DNA from: Picosynechococcus sp. PCC 7117
Lineage (GTDB): Bacteria; Cyanobacteriota; Cyanobacteriia; Cyanobacteriales; MRBY01
DNA length: 64,000 nt
Direction of reading: 5' to 3'
Assembly (NCBI RefSeq): GCF_001693275.1
Contig: NZ_CP016477.1
Span: 3,023,721 to 3,087,720, forward strand
Positions within the stretch are counted from its first letter, which is position 1. Each line of letters opens with the position of its first letter. Below the pieces are notes generated by a model. The model was not told the DNA's origin, ran no database searches, and saw only the letters and a program-made list of their open reading frames with translations. Made by a program: the position numbers and the translations under genes. This document shows positions 18,567 through 26,837 of the stretch, one piece after another.

Positions 18567-18756
18567 TACCGGATATGACGATCAACAAATTAGTAATCTA
18601 AGGGCTTCAAAACAAGGAGCCTATTTTACTTATCAAGTATTTTACGGTAAGCATCTCAAACACAAAATAATCAGATCAAATATTATTTAGGTCAAATTCA
18701 ACCTCAAAATACACCCCAGTAAAGCAACAAAATTACTACTCAAAGCGACAAAAATT

Positions 18757-19875
18757 ATGTTTAACAAACTTGCTCTCTTTTCCTGTTTCACAACTTCAAC
18801 GATTAGCCTCCTATTTTCTTTGAGTTTACCTGCAACTGCAAATACAACTCGTGCCGTTGAAGCTGGACCAATTTGGAATCAAAGTGATGCGAATATCAAG
18901 TGTCCCCGACTCGCTCAGGAAGAAGGAGGAACCTGGACTGGTCACTGGTGGACAACAATTTCAGGAGTTATGTCTGTCTGCCAGCTTGAATTTTCAAATA
19001 ATCTTGAGAGCAAAAGTTTCTCTATTCTCAATTACAATGTAATGCTCTTAAGCCGCAATATTCCCGGCCAAGGCAATCTCATGCAAAATTACCGCGCCCA
19101 AGAAATTGCCACAGCGATTCGTAATTCAAACCCATGGGATGTCATTGTCATTAATGAAGCCTTCGATAATGAAGCTCGAAACAACTTATCGCGCAGTTTA
19201 AAAGAAGCGGGGTATTCCTCTGCTACTGAAGTAGTAGATACAAATAATGGAAAACTAGAAGATGGTGGGGTATATCTGCAAAGTCGCTGGCCGATCATGG
19301 CAACTGACCAGATTATTTTTTCTGATTGTAGTGGCTTTGATTGTCAATCCAATAAGGGGGCTGTGTACGCCAAAATTAATAAAGAAGGGATCATTTATCA
19401 TATTTTTGGGACTCATCTACAAGCAGATACGGAAAATAGCGGTGTCAGAGCAAATCAATTAAGACAATTGGAGACTTTTATTAATCAAAAAACAGGGGGT
19501 GCACAAGCACGGAGAGAAGCAATCATTATCGCTGGTGACCTGAACTTTAATTATCAAACTGCTGAATATGACAATGCTCTTGAGACTTTAAATGCTCAGT
19601 TTTTAGGAAATATTCCCCAAGGTTATACTTTTGATCCTCGCATGAATGATCTCGCAAAATATCGCTATCCAAATGATCCATCTGAATGGCTAGACTATGT
19701 ATTGGTTAGTAATGAAAGTATTCAACCGAATCGCACAACACTTGATCTTACAAAGTTTCGTACAACCTCCCAGTATGAACTGCCAGGGAAAGGTGATTTT
19801 TTGAATTTATTTGGTGGAACAATGGTGCGTGACTTGTCAGATCATTATGGACTATCTGCAATCTATCTTTTCTGA
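18757..19875 (+). CDS. Secreted sphingomyelinase C-like phosphodiesterase with N-terminal MVL-type lectin motif
   Basis: 372 residues with a signal peptide (cleavage near ATA|NT, residue 29). Residues about 36-80 (AGPIWNQSDA ... WTGHWWTTISGVMSV) resemble one repeat of the Microcystis viridis mannan-binding lectin MVL. Residues 86-372 match the endonuclease/exonuclease/phosphatase fold in its bacterial sphingomyelinase C/beta-haemolysin version: LNYNVMLLSR, E134 in VINEAFDN, EDGGVYLQSRWPI, NKGAVYAKI, H220 in GTHLQAD, D261/N263 in GDLNFN, EWLDYVLVS, and D362-H363 in SDHYG. These correspond to the metal and catalytic residues of Bacillus SMase. Cyanobacteria lack sphingomyelin, so the target is probably eukaryotic membrane or another phosphodiester. 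The region around the start codon resembles that of the upstream gene. Confidence 0.78.
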   Translation: MFNKLALFSCFTTSTISLLFSLSLPATANTTRAVEAGPIWNQSDANIKCPRLAQEEGGTWTGHWWTTISGVMSVCQLEFSNNLESKSFSILNYNVMLLSRNIPGQGNLMQNYRAQEIATAIRNSNPWDVIVINEAFDNEARNNLSRSLKEAGYSSATEVVDTNNGKLEDGGVYLQSRWPIMATDQIIFSDCSGFDCQSNKGAVYAKINKEGIIYHIFGTHLQADTENSGVRANQLRQLETFINQKTGGAQARREAIIIAGDLNFNYQTAEYDNALETLNAQFLGNIPQGYTFDPRMNDLAKYRYPNDPSEWLDYVLVSNESIQPNRTTLDLTKFRTTSQYELPGKGDFLNLFGGTMVRDLSDHYGLSAIYLF

Positions 19876-19931
19876 TTTTGCAACATCATTCGATGATCTT
19901 AGGATTAATGATCTAACAAGACCATTAGCTT

Positions 19932-22481
19932 TTACTCGTCAAAAATACGCTCAAGAACGAGGCCTTGGCTATCTTTTAGTTCAAAGATCTTTAGCGCATC
20001 TTCTGTTTGACCAATGTCTAAACCAGGGGTGGCGATCGCCACACGCCATTCAGAAAGATCCAACTGGAGCCAATCACCGAGGGTAATGGTGGTTGGCTCG
20101 CCGCCCATGTGGGTCACCATCACGATTTGTTCTGGGGTTTGATCGTTCTCTTCGGCAAGAGGTTCCGTGCGCAGACCGTAAAAGATTGTGTGTTCTTCGT
20201 TACTGAGACGATTAAAGCGATCGCCTTCCTGGAGATTTTCCCGCAGCCAAGGGTGAGCGCGACGATATTCCCGCAGGGCTAAGTTAAATTCCGTCTGGGC
20301 GGGATCAACCCGGTCGAGATAATGGGAAACCCGACAGGTTTCGTGGCCATCCTCCATAAACGCCATGGCAATGGTCTTCAGTTTTGGCACCGTTAAATGG
20401 TCGAGGAAAGCCTGGTGATCGGACTCCCCAATTTCCTGCATCGGTTTAACTTCACAGACCCCATCGGGATTACCGATACAGCGTTGGCACAGATCGGCGG
20501 TTTTCTGTAAATCGTAATCTGTAACGATCATCGCCTCGTTCAAGGCGCGCATAAACCGCTTCAGAAAATCTAGATCCTCAAAGCCCAACTGTTTGAGATG
20601 CCGAAAGGCCCAGGGTTTAGCAAATAATTCAGGAGTAATCTGCCAGTCCAAAAAGCCCACTTCCTCCGCCGCGACTTTGACCCCATAAAGTTCGTCAGTA
20701 TTGCGGAAAAAGCCCCAGGGCGCCCGCATCAAAGAATTAATAAAATCCATCGGCAGGCCGGGCATAAAGCCATAGACCCAGAGGGTAGTCGCCGGATTAT
20801 CGTAGGCATTTAAAATAACTTCGTTGAGGGTCGCGCCCAAATGCCAGTTAATGGCGGCGGCTTGGGCATCGATTTGGTTCCCCCGCCGCACCGTATCGTG
20901 GTTGGCACAACCGGTGATCCAGCGATCGCCTTGGAACATCACTTCAATAATGCGGTTCCATTTGTAATCCCAAAACCCTTCGATGGTGGGTGTATTGTGG
21001 GCAAAAATCAATGGCCCCCATTGGTAGGATTCTGGGCGCAATTCGATCAAATCGCGATAGGTTGAAGAATTTTCCCAACCTTCTTCGGGCCAGGGCCGAC
21101 CGTCCTCAAAAATGGTAAAGAGTAACCGTTGGCGATCGCCAATATCTTGGATCACATCACTCATCGCCAACAGATAAGCATCGTCCTGCTCAACGCGACC
21201 GGAAAGGGGATTAAAGAAGCGGAAATCTTGCCCGCCATCAATGCGAATGCCGTCAGCCCCGGAGTTAATGCGTCGCCGTTGCAACTCTAAAAGGATCGCC
21301 CGCACCTGGGGTAATTGGTGGTTGAGATCCTGCCCGTACATATTGGGGCCTTTGAGGTACTGATTGTTCAGGAGCTCCAACGATTGATTGTCCGCGTGGC
21401 CATAGACCAGATCATAAATAATTTGGATCGGCCCCCCCGCAAAATTATGGAGGGTACTGATAAAGTCCACCAATTCATCGGGACGGAGGCTACTGAGGAT
21501 CGTTGGGTTGGTCGCCGCCGACCCTAAAATCGGCACATCATAGCCCCAATTTTGGGTTTTGGCTTTGCGGAGGGTGACTTCTACTTCGAGGCCACAGGCC
21601 ATTTCCCCGGTTTCAATAGCTTCATTGGGGGCGATCGCAAAAAATTCGTGGTGGCGGTTGTCCCCCTCAAGGCGATATTCAATGGTGGGTTCAATGGGGA
21701 GCAATTGCAGCGCGTCGTAACCGACATAATTTTGTTCGGCAGCGGTGAGGGGTTCTCCGGCGGCAATCTTTTCCGAGAGGCGCTGGTAAACCTGGGTCAG
21801 GCCCGCTAGGGTTCCTTCGGGGGAGGCTGTTTTAAGGTGAACCTGCAAAATATTTAAAGGGGCTGGCACCCGGGGCAGCACTTCATTGGCATTATCAAGG
21901 ATCGGCCGTTCCCAGGGGGCTTGGTCGGGGTCGAGGGGGGTCGAATGGGCCTCAAAATAGGCAAGGTCTGTTCGTTGCCCCTGGAGGCTGTCCATGTCGT
22001 AGAGTTCCGCTGGCCCAAAAACCCCATAGGGCAGAGAATAGGCCAAAACATCACGGATGATCGAAATTTCATTCTGGAGGCGATCGCAGTAGCGCAACCA
22101 ATACAGAGAGCCCATGTGCTCCCTCGTGCCTGGGTGCATCCCCGCAACCACACCCCAACAGAATTCCCCCTGCTGTTTGAGTTCTACACAGTCCCGGCGG
22201 CACTTAATGGTTTGGCTGGGAGCGCTAAAGTCCACCGCTTCGAGGGGGGTAAAGACTTCCAAGAAGATGTCGCGGTTTGTTTGGATCACTTCCCCTGCCA
22301 GTTCCGGTGTCCAGAAACCGATCTCTGTGAGGCCATCCGCCCGGTAATGGGCCCCCAAGCGTTTGGCGAGGCGTTGCCCCTTGTGGAAATAACTTTCATT
22401 GGAATGGGTCACTTGGGCTGCCCAATCTAACAAAATTTGGGTGTCTGCTTCGCTAAGCTGAATTTGAGAGGCCGTATTCAC
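19932..22481 (-). CDS. GH13-type glucosylglycerol hydrolase paralogue 2 (GghA-like)
   Basis: 849-residue paralogue of the 10581-12929 product, aligned over its whole length with extra segments around residues 62-72, 178-208 and near the C-terminus. The GH13 triad is intact: D415 in GADGIRIDGGQDF, E459 in TIFEDGRPWP and D529 in CANHDTVRRGN. It should hydrolyse or transfer a small alpha-glucoside such as glucosylglycerol. It is convergent with the secreted phosphodiesterase gene (56 bp between ends) and divergent from ggpS, with 890 bp between start codons. Two intact copies so close together suggest divided substrate range or regulation. Confidence 0.8.
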   Translation of the reverse strand: MNTASQIQLSEADTQILLDWAAQVTHSNESYFHKGQRLAKRLGAHYRADGLTEIGFWTPELAGEVIQTNRDIFLEVFTPLEAVDFSAPSQTIKCRRDCVELKQQGEFCWGVVAGMHPGTREHMGSLYWLRYCDRLQNEISIIRDVLAYSLPYGVFGPAELYDMDSLQGQRTDLAYFEAHSTPLDPDQAPWERPILDNANEVLPRVPAPLNILQVHLKTASPEGTLAGLTQVYQRLSEKIAAGEPLTAAEQNYVGYDALQLLPIEPTIEYRLEGDNRHHEFFAIAPNEAIETGEMACGLEVEVTLRKAKTQNWGYDVPILGSAATNPTILSSLRPDELVDFISTLHNFAGGPIQIIYDLVYGHADNQSLELLNNQYLKGPNMYGQDLNHQLPQVRAILLELQRRRINSGADGIRIDGGQDFRFFNPLSGRVEQDDAYLLAMSDVIQDIGDRQRLLFTIFEDGRPWPEEGWENSSTYRDLIELRPESYQWGPLIFAHNTPTIEGFWDYKWNRIIEVMFQGDRWITGCANHDTVRRGNQIDAQAAAINWHLGATLNEVILNAYDNPATTLWVYGFMPGLPMDFINSLMRAPWGFFRNTDELYGVKVAAEEVGFLDWQITPELFAKPWAFRHLKQLGFEDLDFLKRFMRALNEAMIVTDYDLQKTADLCQRCIGNPDGVCEVKPMQEIGESDHQAFLDHLTVPKLKTIAMAFMEDGHETCRVSHYLDRVDPAQTEFNLALREYRRAHPWLRENLQEGDRFNRLSNEEHTIFYGLRTEPLAEENDQTPEQIVMVTHMGGEPTTITLGDWLQLDLSEWRVAIATPGLDIGQTEDALKIFELKDSQGLVLERIFDE

Positions 22482-22948
22482 TATCTAAGTAACCGTAACA
22501 ACAACTAATTCATTGGATCGGGTGCCTGGGGCGATCGCCCGTTGCCAACCCATGCATCCTCGCATCTGCCGAATGACTTATCTTTTGATCGCAAAACAGC
22601 AAAGATAACTGATGAGTCGATGAGATAAATCAATATATCCTGACAGAATCAAATTATTTTTTCGGCTATCAATTTGTCGGCGATCGCCCCCAAAAAATCA
22701 CTTTAAAATGCGGCTATTCATACCTTAATTACTTCAGAAAGCATCAGGAATCTTTGTGATGCATCGATTTTTTGAGCTTAAAACTACCTTAATTTAAGAT
22801 TAAGTTTTGCCCGAAAGATTAACCTTTCGACGGGCTTTCACCCCACAGATAACCGTTTAAATAAAAAGTCCCACCCATAATAAATCATTATCTTTCCCTC
22901 CGGCAAGCCATCACTAACTCAGCCAAAAACATAAACTGAGAAAAATGT

Positions 22949-22954
22949 TATAAT
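22949..22954 (+). promoter_or_regulatory. Candidate ggpS -10 element
   Basis: Perfect TATAAT about 420 bp before the ggpS ATG and 63 bp before the leader frame. No consensus -35 lies at the expected distance, so an activator-dependent promoter is possible. Salt induction is known for ggpS in Synechocystis; nothing here proves it. Confidence 0.35.
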
Positions 22955-23016
22955 GAAAAAGTGTCCAATTGAATACGATGGCCATTTATCGACCATTTTT
23001 GTAGTTTTTACGGCCC

Positions 23017-23127
23017 ATGAAACAAGCCCTCGGAAGTTTTGAAACCCAGCTTCCCCAGGTGAGCTTCCCCACTAAATTTGCCGTTCGTCGGGAAATAATG
23101 GCAACGCCCTTTACACTGGGCCCCTAA
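23017..23127 (+). CDS. Possible 36-residue leader peptide upstream of ggpS (GgpR position)
   Basis: Short ATG frame (begins MKQALGSFETQLPQ) on the ggpS strand, 245 bp before the ggpS start. In Synechocystis a small gene, ggpR (ssl3076), lies upstream of ggpS and controls its salt induction; this frame sits in the comparable place, but I cannot confirm sequence similarity. There is no clear Shine-Dalgarno. It could equally be chance coding potential in a structured leader. Confidence 0.25.
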   Translation: MKQALGSFETQLPQVSFPTKFAVRREIMATPFTLGP

Positions 23128-23308
23128 ATATTTGTTGGTGAGCATCGCCCCAGTGTTGTGCCTCTGGTTGTGGGGAGTGAGTTCAAGGCTAGAGCCAATG
23201 GTTGATTTGGGTGCTGTGTAACGGCGATCGCCAACGGTTTGCCCCCCAAGATCCAGGTTGCAAATCATTTTTACCCGGTGCCCCCGGCCCACAACATCTG
23301 CTGGACAC

Positions 23309-23340
23309 AGGCCCATTGTTACCGCAAGCGGCCTTTTTTT
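23309..23340 (+). terminator. Terminator-like hairpin in the ggpS leader
   Basis: AGGCC (23309-23313) pairs with GGCCT (23330-23334), with an inner CCG/CGG pairing option, and a run of seven T (23334-23340) follows. The ggpS Shine-Dalgarno begins 22 bases later, which is an arrangement suited to transcription attenuation. The stem is short, so activity is uncertain. Confidence 0.35.
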
Positions 23341-23371
23341 ATCTGAACCATACCAACCCCTGGAGGTCTTA

Positions 23372-24874
23372 ATGAAATCTTCTCTCGTCATTCTCTACCA
23401 TAGGGAACCCTATGATGAGGTGCGCGAAAACGGTAAAACCTTCTACCGTGACAAAACAAGCCCTAACGGGATCATGCCGACCCTCAAAAGCTTCTTTGCC
23501 AACGCCGAACAAAGCACCTGGGTCGCTTGGAAACAAATCTCTGGCAAACAACAAGAAAAATTCCAAGCCAAGATGGCATTTCCCGGTCAGGAAAACTCCG
23601 TGGTTCACCGCATCCCCCTGTCCGCCGACCAGGTCAAAAACTTCTATCACATCACCTCAAAAGAAGCCTTCTGGCCAATTCTGCACTCCTTCCCCTGGCA
23701 GTTTACCTACGACTCCTCAGACTGGGAAAATTTTAAGCAAATCAACGAAATGTTTGCCGAGGCTGCCTGCGAAGATGCCGATGACGATGCTCTGTTTTGG
23801 GTCCATGATTACAATCTCTGGCTGACCCCCTACTTCATCCGCCAGAAGAAACCCAACGCGAAAATTGCCTTTTTCCACCACACGCCATTTCCGAGTGTTG
23901 ATATTTTTAACATTCTGCCGTGGCGTGAAGCGATCGTAGACAGTCTCCTCTGCTGTGACTTGTGCGGTTTCCATTTGCCCCGCTACGTGCAAAACTTTGT
24001 CGCCGTCGCCCGGAGTTTGCGCAAGGTCGAAATTACCCGCCAAGTGCCCGTCGATGAGCACGCCTTTACTGCCGTAGGCACCGCCCTCGCAGAACCCGAA
24101 ATTACCACCCAGTTGAAATATAAAGATCACCTGGTGAATTTGGATGCTTTCCCCGTGGGCACAAACCCCACCCAGATCCGCGCCCAGGTAGAGAAAGCCA
24201 GTACCCAAGAACGGATCCGCAAAATCCGGGAAGAACTGGGCAGCAACAAGCTGATTTTGTCCGCTGGACGGGTGGACTACGTGAAGGGCACCAAGGAAAT
24301 GTTGGTCTGCTATGAACGCCTACTAGAACGGCGACCGGAGTTGCAAACCAAAGTGAATCTGGTGGTTGCCGCGGCCAAGGCTGCCTCTGGGATGCGGGTT
24401 TACAAAAACGCCCAAAGTGAAATTGAGCGACTCGTAGGTCGGATCAATGGTCGCTTTGCCAAGTTGAACTGGACCCCGATTTTGCTCTTTACCAGTGCCC
24501 TCTCCTACGAGGAACTTCTCGGTTTCTTTGGGGCCGCAGATATTGCCTGGATTACGCCGCTGCGGGATGGCTTAAATCTGGTCGCCAAAGAGTATGTGGT
24601 CGCCCATGGTTGCGATGATGGGGTCTTGATCCTGTCAGAATTCGCCGGATCAGCGGTGGAACTGCCCGATGCGATCCTCACCAACCCCTACGCGGCAAAA
24701 CGGATGGATGAATCCATTGATCAAGCCCTGGCCATGCCCGTCGAGGAACAACAGCGGCGTATGAAGAGTATGTACCAGGCGATCCAACGCTATGACGTGC
24801 AGCAGTGGGCCAATCATATGTTCCGGGAAGCCAAGGCAACGGCAGTCCTGGGTAAGGAGCCGACCCCCGTCTAG
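23372..24874 (+). CDS. ggpS: Glucosylglycerol-phosphate synthase
   Basis: GT20-family glucosyltransferase of 500 residues that makes glucosylglycerol phosphate from ADP-glucose and glycerol 3-phosphate, the committed osmolyte step. It resembles trehalose-6-phosphate synthase but shows the GgpS pattern: VILYHREPYDE at the start, NGIMPTLKSFF, FFHHTPFPS, the acceptor/donor loops LSAGRVDYVKG and TPLRDGLNLVAKEYVVAHG. ATG at 23372 has GGAGG five bases upstream; the open frame upstream to 23258 is leader. glpD and gpsA follow on the same strand, supplying and draining the G3P pool. Confidence 0.95.
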   Translation: MKSSLVILYHREPYDEVRENGKTFYRDKTSPNGIMPTLKSFFANAEQSTWVAWKQISGKQQEKFQAKMAFPGQENSVVHRIPLSADQVKNFYHITSKEAFWPILHSFPWQFTYDSSDWENFKQINEMFAEAACEDADDDALFWVHDYNLWLTPYFIRQKKPNAKIAFFHHTPFPSVDIFNILPWREAIVDSLLCCDLCGFHLPRYVQNFVAVARSLRKVEITRQVPVDEHAFTAVGTALAEPEITTQLKYKDHLVNLDAFPVGTNPTQIRAQVEKASTQERIRKIREELGSNKLILSAGRVDYVKGTKEMLVCYERLLERRPELQTKVNLVVAAAKAASGMRVYKNAQSEIERLVGRINGRFAKLNWTPILLFTSALSYEELLGFFGAADIAWITPLRDGLNLVAKEYVVAHGCDDGVLILSEFAGSAVELPDAILTNPYAAKRMDESIDQALAMPVEEQQRRMKSMYQAIQRYDVQQWANHMFREAKATAVLGKEPTPV

Positions 24875-25021
24875 GTCGTTTTTTTGCTTAACCTGGGGGA
24901 GAGGCGATCGCCGCCCCAAAAATCCCCTGGGTTGGGTAGTGAGACAAAAACGGTGGATTGCACCAGTCATGACCCAAGCCAACTAACCGCACAAGTTTGA
25001 CCCTAATTCCCAACCTGAATA

Positions 25022-26722
25022 ATGCGAGATTTTCAAACCATTCAAAACACAACCTACGATCTAATCATCATTGGTGGCGGCATTAATGGCGCTGGGATCG
25101 CCCGGGACGGGGCCTTACGGGGCTTAAAAACCTTGCTCATTGAAAAGGAAGATTTCGCCAGTGGCACCACCAGTTGGTCTACCCGTCTGATCCATGGGGG
25201 CCTCCGTTACCTAGAGTATTTAGAGTTTCATCTAGTGCGGGAGTCCCTCCACGAGCGAGAAGTGCTCCTGCGTACCGCGCCCCACCTGGTGCAACCGCTT
25301 CAAATGACGATCCCCCTCTATAAAGGGGCGGCCCGGGGCTACTGGCTCATCCAAGCGGGGATGTTGCTCTACGATATTTTGAGTTTTGATAAAACGGTCC
25401 CCTCCCACCGGATGTTGAGCGCCCGAAAGTTCCAGAATCTTTTCCGCACGGTGCGATCGCAGGATGTGGTTGGGGCCGCCCAATATTACGACGGCCAGGT
25501 AGAATACGCCGAGCGACTCTGTTTAGAAAATATTTTGGATGCCCAGGCAGCGGGGGCCACGGTTTTAAATTACACCGCCGTCACAGCTCTCCAACGGGAT
25601 GAGAATACCGCCACAATTCAGGCGATCGCCTGTGAAGATCAACTCACGGGCCAAACCTTTACGGTTCAAACTAAAGGCAGCATGGTCGTGAATACCTCCG
25701 GCCCCTGGGTTGATGAAGTCTGTCAGTTAGGCCGCGCCGCCGGCGAAGCTAAACCCATCGGCACAGAACAAAAAATGGGTGGTACCAAGGGAAGCCATAT
25801 TGTTGTCGATCCATTTCCTGGTGCTCCCCAAGCGGCCCTCTATGTGGAAGCGGCCAGCGATAATCGCCCCTATTTCATCATTCCTTGGTTGGGTAAATAC
25901 CTCATTGGCACCACGGATCTGAAATATACCGGGAGCCTCGATCATGTGAAGGCCGACAACGACGAAATTGATTATCTCCTCGCCGAAACCAACCGGGTAT
26001 TACCATCGGCCCAGCTCAGTCGGGCTGATATTCGCTTTACCTATTCCGGGGTGCGGCCCTTACCCTATGTGGGGGACAAAAAACCCGGCAGCATTACCCG
26101 CAGTCATATCTTGTTTGACCATAGTCCTGAAGGGGCGAGAAATCTTATTTCCCTAATTGGTGGAAAACTGACCACTTATCGGCAAGTGGGCGAAGAAATG
26201 GTGGATTTGGTCTACCGCAAGTTGAATCGTCCCGCTCCCCCTTGTCCCACCCGCAAACGGACTTTACCGGGGGCGATCGCCGCCGATTCCCACACCATTG
26301 AAACCATGATCCGTCGTTATACACCCACCGTTGATCGCACCACGATCCAACATCTGTTCCGGATGTATGGCGCTAAAGCCCCGGAAGTCCTCGCCCTTGT
26401 GGATGATGCCCCTGACCTGGGTGATCGCCTGGTGCCCTATCTCCCAGATATTAAGGCCCAAGCGGTCTATGCGGTGCGCTCTGAACTTGCCCATAACCTC
26501 AAGGATATTTGCCGCCGCCGCACCACCCTCGCGATGTTGGCCAACTACGGCTATGATGCCCTGCCGACCCTCGTGGCGACCCTCAAAACCCACTGTGGTT
26601 GGGATGATGCCGAAGGCGATCGCCAAGTGGCCGATTACAAAACCTTCATTGAGCAGAACTGTCTGCCTGACTATCGCATTGAGGCCCAGGCCCAGGCCTC
26701 AAAAACAGAAGTTTATTCCTAA
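25022..26722 (+). CDS. glpD: Glycerol-3-phosphate dehydrogenase, FAD-dependent
   Basis: 566-residue respiratory-type flavoenzyme oxidising G3P to dihydroxyacetone phosphate and passing electrons to quinone. The FAD-binding motif is IIIGGGINGAGIARDGALRG, followed by DFASGTTSWSTRLIHGGLRYLE, the typical GlpD signature, and a C-terminal DUF/GlpA-D cap with RRRTTLAML. Peripheral membrane location is usual for the family. It starts 147 bp after ggpS and 115 bp before gpsA, which catalyses the reverse reaction, so this cluster can both drain and refill G3P. Confidence 0.95.
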   Translation: MRDFQTIQNTTYDLIIIGGGINGAGIARDGALRGLKTLLIEKEDFASGTTSWSTRLIHGGLRYLEYLEFHLVRESLHEREVLLRTAPHLVQPLQMTIPLYKGAARGYWLIQAGMLLYDILSFDKTVPSHRMLSARKFQNLFRTVRSQDVVGAAQYYDGQVEYAERLCLENILDAQAAGATVLNYTAVTALQRDENTATIQAIACEDQLTGQTFTVQTKGSMVVNTSGPWVDEVCQLGRAAGEAKPIGTEQKMGGTKGSHIVVDPFPGAPQAALYVEAASDNRPYFIIPWLGKYLIGTTDLKYTGSLDHVKADNDEIDYLLAETNRVLPSAQLSRADIRFTYSGVRPLPYVGDKKPGSITRSHILFDHSPEGARNLISLIGGKLTTYRQVGEEMVDLVYRKLNRPAPPCPTRKRTLPGAIAADSHTIETMIRRYTPTVDRTTIQHLFRMYGAKAPEVLALVDDAPDLGDRLVPYLPDIKAQAVYAVRSELAHNLKDICRRRTTLAMLANYGYDALPTLVATLKTHCGWDDAEGDRQVADYKTFIEQNCLPDYRIEAQAQASKTEVYS

Positions 26723-26837
26723 CGGTTTTGCCGTAGATCCTTACTTACACTAAAGCAAACAACTTCACCGGTAGGCGGTTGGCGTTGTTTTCGTTCCCGA
26801 CTCAAGTTTGTTAGACCCGATTTTTCTGAGAAGATAG

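Larger units (their letters stand above)
22482..23371. other. 890-bp divergent region between gghA copy 2 and ggpS
   Basis: Holds control sequence rather than a confirmed gene. From left to right: HIP1 sites, a hairpin at 22809-22835 (CGAAAG pairing with CTTTCG), a consensus TATAAT at 22949-22954, a 36-codon frame at 23017-23127, and a terminator-like hairpin with T run at 23309-23340 just before the ggpS ribosome-binding site. A 127-codon antisense frame (23008-23391) looks like chance. Confidence 0.5.

Noticed and set aside
18757..19875. Plain secreted DNase or exonuclease III-type assignment for the EEP protein
   Set aside because: The EDGGVYLQSRWPI, NKGAVYAKI and GTHLQAD segments follow sphingomyelinase C rather than nucleases.
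23008..23391. 127-codon minus-strand frame over the ggpS leader
   Set aside because: It is antisense to the leader and ggpS start, has no recognisable domain and looks like a by-product of GC-rich sequence.
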